Shown: positions 56,800 to 64,000 of the stretch, in pieces
Position numbering within the stretch: the stretch's first letter is position 1
Layout: each line of letters begins with the position of its first letter
Assembly: GCA_027924585.1 (NCBI GenBank)
Contig: BSBM01000106.1
Location: 40,377,501 to 40,441,500 of the forward strand
Reading direction: 5' to 3'
DNA length: 64,000 nt
Source of the DNA: Larix kaempferi
Lineage: Eukaryota > Streptophyta > Pinopsida > Pinales > Pinaceae
Program-made: the position numbers and the translations under genes
The notes under the pieces: model-generated
Told to the model about the DNA's origin: nothing
Seen by the model: only the letters and a program-made list of their open reading frames with translations
Databases searched by the model: none

Positions 56800-58235
56800 T
56801 GAGTTTTCTCCCATCTATCAAGCCCTATGTGCAGGCACATTAGTGGCAGACTTTCATCTCCAGGAAGGATTGTTATGCCACCTGGGCCATCTCTGTGTTC
56901 CTTCAAGCGAGTGTGCAAAGATGATTTGGGAAGCGCAGTACAGTCGAGTGGTAGGTCACTTTGGAACCGAAAAGAAAGTGACCATATTGTAGAAGCATTT
57001 TTATTAGCCCAAGCTCCGACAAGATGTCGGCCGATACATCAGATCCTGCACTGCTTGCGCCATCGCGAAACATGCAATAAAAAAGCAGGGGTTGTACACC
57101 CCTCTTACCACTCCAAATGGGCCATGGGAATCCATATCCATGGATTACATGTTAGGACTACCTTTAAACAAGCATGGTAATGATTGTGTGTTTGTGGCCA
57201 TGGATCGCTTCTCTAAGATGGCCACTTGGAAAGCTTGCAAGAAGAACATCTCTGTCAAAGCCACTACTAAGCTCTTCCTCGAGTGTGTTTGGGTTCATTT
57301 CGAGCTTCCACTGACTATCATTTTAGATCAGGACAACAGGTTCCTAAGAAATTTATAGTCCAGTCTATGGTCATTGATGGATACCAAGATCACCAAATCA
57401 ACTGCCTTCCACCCCTAGACCGACGGACAAATAGAGGTAGTCAACAGGATGATTGTGCATATTCTCATAATGTATAATTCTAAAAATCCCCACACATGGG
57501 ATGAGATCCTTTCTTCTGTTCAACATAGTTATAACAAATCCCTTCATAGCTCTACCAACCACAACCCTTTTCAAGTGTGTCTGGGGTTCCAACCACTAGC
57601 CCTAATTGATGTTGCTCTACCCATTGCATCCACATGGGAGGAATCGTCCCATGCTCAAACTGAGGCTGATAAGGCCACCAGATTTGTTGAACGAATCCAG
57701 CACATCCACCAACAGGTCCATGACATTTTGGAAAATGCCAATACTAAGTACAAGCAACGACATGACCAGGATCGGATTCCACGCAAGTTCCAGGTGGGTG
57801 ATAAGGTTTGGTTGCATTTGCAAAAAGAGAGGCTCATAGGACCCCATCGCAAGCTTCATCCACTTTGATATGGGTCGTACACCATAACCAAGGAAGTTGG
57901 TGACAATGCCTTTGAATTAAACATTCCTCCATTCCTTGGCCTGTGCCTAGTATTCAATGTGGAGCTTCTTCGCCCATATTTTCACCATTGTTGGACACCT
58001 CAGAGGTGGCAGAGAAATTGAAACCTACATATCTTAATCCCGACTACATGGAACAACAACTATTGATCAAATCAAGGACACACAGGTTAATGGCACCCGC
58101 CAACAAAAGATCCAACTATATCCGGTTGTCAAAGCAGGGAAACTACTCCACCAAGGCAAGTGGCTCACTAGAAGTTAAGTTTAGCAAAAGTTTCCTCATT
58201 TGATGGGGGAACTCAACGCAATAGAGACCATTGCT
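56800..58235 (+). pseudogene. Gypsy integrase with C-terminal GPY/F region
   Basis: The N-terminal zinc-binding part shows VVGHFGTEKK and YIRSCTACAIAKH. The core reads SMDYMLGLPLNKHGNDCVFV and MDRFSKMATWKACKKNI, then ILDQDNRFL and TDGQIEVVNR, so all three acidic catalytic positions are recognisable. The C-terminal part has RKFQVGDKVWLHLQKERL, then GPHRKL and NAFELNIPPFLGLCLVFNVE, the GPY/F-type tail. Stops and frameshifts scatter the frame. Confidence 0.9.
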
Positions 58236-58248
58236 TCCTAAGGGAGGA

Positions 58249-58830
58249 TGACTTATCCACATGGATATAGGTGTCCACCCACCTATTCCATTGGCTCAAA
58301 ACAGTTTTCCTTTTTAGCAATTTTCTAGTAATTTTTCTACAGTTTTTCGGGTCATGAACTTCCAAGGCCGTTTTGAGGCCCTAAATGAAATCTTTTTGGA
58401 AATCAGGGGGGTGAGGGGGGAGGGGAGGAATTATTTCCAATGGAGTACATAGTCCCCCGGTAGAAATTTGTACAGCTTGGACAAACATTTCCAACAGGAT
58501 ATCAAGCGCCCCAAATGGAGATCGTATGCAAAAGTTATGACCCTAGGAAGTTGATTGTTCAATTAACCACCTTGGGGCCGCAAAATTTATGACGGTTCAT
58601 CTTCTAGGGTTAGGTTTTTGGATGTTTAAGGGTTCTTTCCCTCATGATTATGATATATAGGCCCCTTCGGCCTCTTTTTGTATTCAACTTGTCACGAATG
58701 AGCGTAGCTGTTACATCTCTTCTCAGAGATATAGCTACCACCATTCTAGTTGTTTGTATTCTATAGTTTGTTATGTTTCATTCATTTAATAGAATATGAG
58801 TTTACTATATTGCTGTGTTTCTTACCATAT
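58249..58830 (+). repeat. 3' LTR of Gypsy element
   Basis: Starts TGACTTATCCACATGG right after the purine-rich AAGGGAGGA. Its first 170 bp match the truncated 5' LTR. The end near 58,830 (TTCTTACCA) is a guess based on a terminal CA, since no complete partner exists. Confidence 0.7.
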
Positions 58831-59371
58831 AACTTTGTATGTGAATATATATATGCTCTTTCATTTCGTTCTCACATAAATCTGGATCACGTTTGTTGTT
58901 CTATTTTGATATGTTAATTAATACTTTGTTCATTTTTTTTTAAATTTACACATATTTAAGAATATTATGTCCATTAATATCATTATCATGTTATTATCTC
59001 TTCCGTAATAATTGCTTATATGGAAGTAAGTGATTTATTGTCATGAATTTCTCTTGAAAAACTAACTAGTAGGAAGCATTTTTTGTTATTTTTCAGTTGC
59101 ACTTTCTCATAAAACTATTGCGTTTGCATTTCTCATCAATATATGACAATATACTGGGATGGCATTTTTTATTACATGCCATGTGATGATGTTGTGGAAG
59201 CTACTCATAGTAAACTGTAAAAGGTATTTACTGCAGTTTCTCTTGATCTAGAGTTTCTATGACTGTTTTATAATTATCAAAGAAATAGTGCCATGCGTCA
59301 TGCGAGACATTTATATTTGGTGTTGCTAATAACATACTTTAAAAGGAAACAATATTGCAATGTTGCTTTGC
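58831..59371. other. Gene-free stretch
   Basis: AT-rich DNA between the Gypsy LTR and the membrane-protein ORF; nothing recognised. Confidence 0.5.
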
Positions 59372-59758
59372 CTAAAATGGAACTACTACTGCAATTATTG
59401 AAGTGATAACAAGTACCAAAAGTGTAAATGAGCCAAACAATCTGATTCTTTTTTTTTTAAGTCTAAGAGTCATAGGTGCTAACAAAGCAAACAACAAAAA
59501 CAAAAACAAAATATTAGTAATAATTGTAAAAATCGACAACAACAATTTCACTAAGAATTGAAATCCGAGCAAATTTTCAGCATTAGATTTGATAGCAGAT
59601 GCTATACCATAAAAGGAAAAAGAAAAACCAACATTAGCTATTAGTAACAACACCTCAATGCTCAAAACCCTTAGTGTATAAGTATGAAACTTTCCATGAA
59701 GGTATGGATTCCAACTTAGGCCAAATCCAAGGCAGTATGGATGTTTCTCTTTTCCCAA
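59372..59758 (-). CDS. Small multi-span membrane protein ORF, unidentified
   Basis: A 128-codon frame without internal stops inside the large CACTA. A polar N-terminus (MGKEKHPYCLGFGLSWNPYL) is followed by three hydrophobic blocks: about residues 30-55 (VLSIEVLLLIANVGFSFSFY), 64-97 (FLVKLLLSIFTIITNILFLF) and 106-127 (FGSFTLLVLVITSIIAVVVP), with basic residues KKKR between the last two. This predicts a small integral membrane protein. I recognise no family, and AT-rich DNA can give hydrophobic frames by chance. It may be a captured host exon, an element-specific gene or chance; no promoter or partner gene is evident. Confidence 0.4.
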   Translation of the reverse strand: MGKEKHPYCLGFGLSWNPYLHGKFHTYTLRVLSIEVLLLIANVGFSFSFYGIASAIKSNAENLLGFQFLVKLLLSIFTIITNILFLFLLFALLAPMTLRLKKKRIRLFGSFTLLVLVITSIIAVVVPF

Positions 59759-59841
59759 ATGGTGTATTTTAGACTAATTTCAATAGAATTACAAATGATG
59801 AAATATAGGTGTTAATATTGCTCCTCTCCCCAATTCTTAAA

Positions 59842-59915
59842 GGGTGTTAACTCAAAGGAATAACACTACCGTATAGGAAGGAGGTTGGTGATTCTATTCC
59901 CCTGTGCCCTATCAT
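59842..59915 (+). repeat. Possible tRNA-like SINE head
   Basis: GTTAACTCAAAGG resembles an A box and GTGATTCTATTCCCC (near 59,888-59,902) a B box, at a tRNA-like distance. Anticodon pairing and a proper acceptor stem are not convincing, so it is not called a tRNA gene. Confidence 0.35.
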
Positions 59916-59939
59916 AAATTAATAAATGGTATTGCAATG

Positions 59940-60180
59940 TATTTTCTAAATATACTACCAATTAACATAAATTAGTGAATAAAATGACTAAATATACTAT
60001 CAATTGACGGCAATTAATAATTAAAATGACTAAATATACTACTAGGTGATGGCAATTAATGACTACAACGATCAAATAAACTACCAATTAATGGCAATCA
60101 ATGACTACGACGACTAAATAAACTACCAGTTAACATCAATCAATGACTAAGAAAACTACTAAATATACTACCAAATTGAT
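59940..60180. repeat. 42-bp subterminal tandem array of the large CACTA
   Basis: Six units containing TGACTAAATATACTACCAAT, with C of the CTAAAT core at about 59,946, 59,988, 60,030, 60,073, 60,114 and 60,159; the spacing is 41-45 bp. The same TGACTAAA motif fills both element ends. Repeats of this kind are typical CACTA subterminal protein-binding sites. Confidence 0.85.
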
Positions 60181-60184
60181 GAAT

Positions 60185-61496
60185 TGTCACGTACCCTCCC
60201 ATCTATCCAATGCAAGGAAGGGAACATGGCACTAAAATCTGGGCTTTTAGAACAACTTAGCCAAATTCATTTTGAATAAAAGTTATGGCATTACAGTAAA
60301 ATGCATATGGGTGCAGATGCAAATCAATTGAACATGCACATCGGAATAAAACATCATCCACCCACATTTCATACTCATCCAGCTGATCAAAATAGCCATC
60401 AATTAAAACATTACAGAAGTAAACACAATAGAATACTCATCTTGATGTAATGTTGTCCCAAGCAACTAGCTATGTCGCTGCAACATTCCACCCAACCATA
60501 GGTCTCTGCTCAGCCTGTATTATTTGAACACTCAGATACCACCCCCGAGCTGGGCATGATATCTACAAGGAAAAGGGGACTCTCAAGCTCAACACAGTCC
60601 AAAGCAATGGATACCCAACTCATCCCTAGCATTCTCTTGCACACAAAACTCAGATATGGGCTTGGAAACACACTTTCAGCAATGGGACTTAGAAAATAGA
60701 TGGGCATGAGTCTTCCCCAAAACGTGGGCACACCAAAAACGGATTGTGGAGAGAGGGAATAATCCCAGGGAAGAAAACCGATTTCTCCCACAGATGTATG
60801 GGCATTCAGTGGGCCAAAATGGCCTCTATAAACCCCCAAATCGATTTATTCTCTTCCCCATTGTTCACCAAAACAAAAACGCCATTCCCAGCTAGGAAAA
60901 TGAAGGAAAACACAGGAAATTCATGGAGGAAAATGCCCAGGAAGCTCCAAACTCGTGAGAGAGAAAAACTGATGGGTGAATAATGGCTTGAGGAGTAATT
61001 CATCGCTCTTCTCTTGCCCAAGAATCCAAACACGATTTTCCATGAAGGGAGGCTTGCCCATACCCGAATTTGGACAGCCATACCTCTCCATTCCCCAAGG
61101 CATTAACTACCTCAACCAACTCTTGGGAGAGTAAATGATTGGGTATAAAAGTCAGCATGGGTAGTTGAGGGTTAATGGGTCTCATTGACACTTGGCTTGA
61201 CTTAATTGGCTCAAGGGTTTGAATATTTCCCTCCCAATTCCTTGTAAACATCATGCCCCCATCTCTTGTTGCATTGCATAGCTAGTTGTGGGAATTTATA
61301 TTAAAATGCATATTTACAATTCCCATGGTTCACTAGCACATGGGTAGCATAATATCCAATACCTGCCTCTTCAAGGTCGAGCATTCACTAGCGGGGCCTT
61401 GGCCTTGAGCTCCACGCTAGGAATCATACATAATATGCATACAATATTTACATTATATCCCAAAATATTATAAGGTTCAAAATGGGGGACGTGACA
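60185..61496 (+). mobile_element. Solo LTR (1.3 kb) in the CACTA subterminal array
   Basis: Begins TGTCACGTACCCTCCC and ends GGGGGACGTGACA, an extended imperfect inverted repeat around TG...CA. It is flanked by a perfect 5-bp duplication TGAAT (60,180-60,184 and 61,497-61,501). A TATA box TATAAA lies at 60,827-60,832 on the plus strand, suggesting orientation. No gag or pol is inside, so it is the product of LTR-LTR recombination. The CACTA subterminal motifs resume on both sides. Confidence 0.88.
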
Positions 61497-61501
61497 TGAA
61501 T

Positions 61502-61661
61502 TAGAACACCTAATAAATGACTAAACTTTTTTATACATAGATTTAGTCGCATTATAAGTGACTAGCAATAAACTACTAATAGTCCCGTGACCAAAATTAG
61601 TCATTTATATTCAAGTTTTAGTAGCTTTTTTAGTCATAAATTTCTCCCTTTTCTATTAGTG
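61502..61661. other. Right terminal region of the large CACTA
   Basis: Motifs ATGACTAAACTTTTT, TTTAGTCGC, AATTAGTCATTTAT and TTTTTTAGTCATAAATTT recur in both orientations, ending in TTCTATTAGTG. The end read inward is CACTAATAGAAAAGGG, close to the common plant CACTA terminus. Confidence 0.85.
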
Positions 61662-61664
61662 AAA

Positions 61665-62600
61665 CAACAAGAAAATCATCAAGGATGTGAAAGCCCATTT
61701 ATCTTCTAAGATTTATATGAAAGTTCTTGGTGCTACAAATTTTATTTTGGGAATGGGAATTAAAAGTGACCGAGCCAATAAAAAACTATGATTAAGTCAA
61801 AGGAAATATGTTAAGATAGTATTGTAAAGGTTTAACATGCGGGAATGTAAACCGACAAAGTTCCATATTCTTGTAGTTGCAAATTTATCTAGAGATCAGT
61901 GTCCCAGGACTCAAAAAATGGTAGAAGACATGTCACATGTTCCCTATGCTAGTGTTGTTGGAAGTTTGATGTATGCTATGGTCTGTACTAGACCAAACAT
62001 TGCCCATGTAGTGGGAGTTTTGAGCAGATATATGTCAAAACTAGGGAAGGGACATTGGGAATCAAGAAAGAGTGTCTTCAAATATTTGTGTGTCACTTTA
62101 GATTATGCAATATGCTACCGAGGAAGGCTTAGACCTCGTAGAAAGATAGATATACAAGGTTTTTTTGATGCAGGTTGCGTTGGAGATCTTGATTGCAAAA
62201 TGAATACAAGTGGTTATTTTTTCAACTTATTTGGTGGAGCAATCAATTGGATCAGTAAAAGGCAGAGTGTAGTTGCATTGTTAACTACATAACAATAATA
62301 CATGGCAACCACTCAAGGACGTAATGAAGTCATATGGTTGCAAAGATTGCATTTATATGTTGGTTTTATTTAGAAAGCAATGAGAATAGGTTGTGATAAA
62401 TCAAGTGAAATGTTTTTTGCAAACAATTCTGCTTACCATACCAAACAAAGCATATTGATTTTCAGTACCATTTCGTTAGAGACATGGTTGAGAATAAAAA
62501 AATATTGTTGGAGAAGGTTAATACCATGAAGAATGTTGCAGAATCAATGACAATGTCTATTAATACTGAAAAGTTCTCTTGGTGTAGTGAATCAATGGAC
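61665..62600 (+). pseudogene. Split Copia element: reverse transcriptase end and RNase H
   Basis: Coding resumes directly after the AAA duplication with NKKIIKDVKAHLSSK, then ANFILGMGIKSD-type RT end (here TNFILGMGIKSD), LSQRKYVKIVL and MRECKPTKFHI. A 151-codon frame (61,837-62,292) follows with YASVVGSLMYAMVCTRPNIA, VLSRYMSKLGKGHWES, DIQGFFDAGCVGDLDCKMNT and GGAINWISKRQSVVAL, the Copia RNase H. In FFDAGCVG the expected D.DW is altered. The tail to about 62,600 is heavily broken. This is the 3' half of the element at 32.9-35.8 kb. Confidence 0.92.
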
Positions 62601-63627
62601 ATTATTTTCCTTAGTAATTGATTTCATGGATGTTTCCCCTTTGACCCCCTTTTTCAAGGAATACAACAAGTTCTTGTAATAGTAAATTTGGTTTCTTTAG
62701 AATGCATGTCCTTTTAGGGAAAGGTGATGTGTTGATAAACATTGTTTTGTGTGAACTAAAATACAATGACAATGAGAAAATAATGTGAATTGCTTATTGA
62801 GTAGACATTTGTTCATGTAGTTCTAATAGGGAATTCCCTAGCTTACTTATCACTTGGCCAACATCATTTTTACTTTATGCGCTTTATTCACATATTTTTC
62901 GAAAATATTATGTTAATTAATAATCAAATTTAGCCATGTATGAGCTACAATACGAAGCTACAATGTAGGAATCCAAGATAAATTGTGCATCGGTGTTTGC
63001 AGGCCATAGATGGGTTACACTTTTTGCAAAAGTATTTATCTAGGTGTTAGATGAATGTATCTTCAAGGAAATCATAAGATGAGAAATAAATTTAACCTTC
63101 CAATATCTTACATAAAATGCACCAAAAGTTATAGTTTTGTCATAAAAATAAATTCCAAAGGTTAAATAGGCTCTTTGCTTTGATTTTGGTTTCTCCTTTA
63201 TTACAATTTATAGGGTAAAGAACCATAGTTTTATCTATCAAAGGTATTGGAAAACCAAATCTACAAGTTGAATACTTATATCTTTTACAAGTTTGGTTTT
63301 TTTTTACAGAAGTTAAAAAACTTCTTGCTATTCATATTGATGAATCAAAGAAGTTACATTTATACCTTACATATGAGTGTGTAGATCCAGTACATACAGA
63401 AATAAAATTGATACCTCAACAAGTTACCAAAACCAAGTGGCAAACTCACCAGACATTATAGTCTCCACAGTAATTCATCAACAAATGTTCTAATTGTTAT
63501 GTAATCCATTGACCTGTGCTGAAACATAATCCAAAAAAGGAAAAAATTAAGAAGCAACAACAAAAATCCCGACAGCCTGAAGTGTTCAATAGAGTCTCAG
63601 TCGAGTGTCTTCAAAGAGGATCCGGTC
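62601..63627. other. Gene-free stretch
   Basis: It should contain the 3' LTR of the split Copia element just after 62,600, but I cannot match it to the 32.4-32.9 kb region. No other feature is recognised. Confidence 0.4.
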
Positions 63628-64000
63628 CTAATATCCTCGAAGTTGAGCCCAACCATCATCCAGAAATATTCCCGCTTTAGAAAGGAAATCTACTTTCACA
63701 TTATAATTCCTCAGAATATGTGTGAATTGGACTTCCTTAAACAACCCAATCAAATCCCTGATATTTCGTTGCCAATGAATATGTAATGGAATCTGAAGGT
63801 GATGTTTTTTGTTGAGCCAATTAATAATGGTTGATGAGCCTCCTGTCAATTGAAGTGAAGGGATCTCCTTTCTCTTGGCTATCACTAGTTCCCCCCAACA
63901 GGCAAGTAGTTCTGCATGAGTATTAGTTCCTTCACCACAACCCAAACTCAATTCATAGTGAATAATGTGATTAGTCATTATAAAAAATCCAGCACCACAG
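63628..64000 (-). pseudogene. LINE ribonuclease H domain (RVT_3 type), runs off window
   Basis: On the minus strand an open frame enters from beyond 64,000 and ends at 63,628. It reads AGFFIMTNHIIHYELSLGCG, then GTNTHAELLACWGELVIAKR, then TIINWLNKKHHLQIPLHIHW and LRNYNVKVDFLSKAGIF. This is the RNase H-like domain at the C-terminus of plant LINE ORF2 proteins. The catalytic Glu in AELLA and a late Asp (VDFLSK) are present, but the middle Asp appears lost (TGGSST for .GDS.). The first Asp lies outside or near the edge. Upstream reverse transcriptase cannot be seen. Confidence 0.85.

Larger units (their letters stand above)
35847..61661. mobile_element. Large CACTA-type transposon, 25.8 kb, carrying nested cargo
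   Basis: The left end is CACTAGTATAATTTGG and the right end, read inward on the minus strand, is CACTAATAGAAAAGGG. It is flanked by a 3-bp duplication AAA (35,844-35,846 and 61,662-61,664). CACTA ends and a 3-bp duplication define En/Spm-type elements. Discounting the block with one AAA leaves the Copia reverse transcriptase frame continuous, independent support for both ends. Both subterminal regions are rich in TGACTAAA-type motifs. No transposase was recognised inside. Nested insertions (Copia, Gypsy, MITE, solo LTR) take about 13 kb, leaving about 12.5 kb of its own sequence, including a captured coatomer fragment. It was probably mobilised by a related tnp2 source. Confidence 0.9.

Noticed and set aside
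62600-63400. 3' LTR of the split Copia element
   Set aside because: Expected here, but no stretch matched the 32.4-32.9 kb region well enough by eye.

Overview
This 64-kb window looks like intergenic DNA from a large, AT-rich plant nuclear genome. I favour a gymnosperm, because of the density of nested, decayed Copia and Gypsy LTR elements, the CACTA and Helitron remnants and the long degenerate telomere-like tract, but the sequence alone does not prove it. I see no intact host gene, no rRNA, no CRISPR and nothing bacterial. Almost every recognisable reading frame is transposon-derived or a broken gene fragment.

Left part (1-29.5 kb). A gag-only Copia-type LTR element lies at 2,915-6,440. 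A long gene-poor stretch with minisatellites follows. A hAT-type MITE (12,436-12,718) sits beside a broken SET-domain gene fragment with a duplicated exon (12,943-14,018, minus strand). Next come a 57-bp tandem repeat, a GAT/ATC microsatellite, and the broken transposase of a minus-strand CACTA element (16.5-26.35 kb). The transposase is split by a second hAT MITE (18,554-18,850) and by one LTR inserted into another (19,382-23,033 and 20,437-22,702). This CACTA element itself cuts the reverse transcriptase of a minus-strand Copia element whose 5' LTR ends near 29,490.

Middle and right part (29.5-62.6 kb). A Gypsy gag-protease scrap and a Helitron helicase remnant (30.6-32.3 kb) precede a plus-strand Copia element. 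That element's reverse transcriptase is interrupted at 35,846 and resumes in frame at 61,665. Between them lies a 25.8-kb CACTA-type element (35,847-61,661) with CACTA/TAGTG ends and an AAA target duplication. It holds a captured fragment of a coatomer alpha-subunit gene, a third hAT MITE (40,021-40,317), a 1.9-kb telomere-like tract flanked by 26-bp-phased palindromes, a near-complete Copia element (46,026-53,148, TSD CATTG), a truncated Gypsy element (54,307-58,830), a small membrane-protein reading frame, a 42-bp subterminal repeat array and a 1.3-kb solo LTR (TSD TGAAT). A LINE ribonuclease H domain runs off the right edge.

The insertions can be ordered because several junctions are exact: target duplications were read directly for three MITEs, four LTR insertions (one with a single mismatch) and the large CACTA. 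Many stop codons and lost catalytic residues look like C-to-T or G-to-A changes, as expected for long-methylated silent DNA. That last point is inference.
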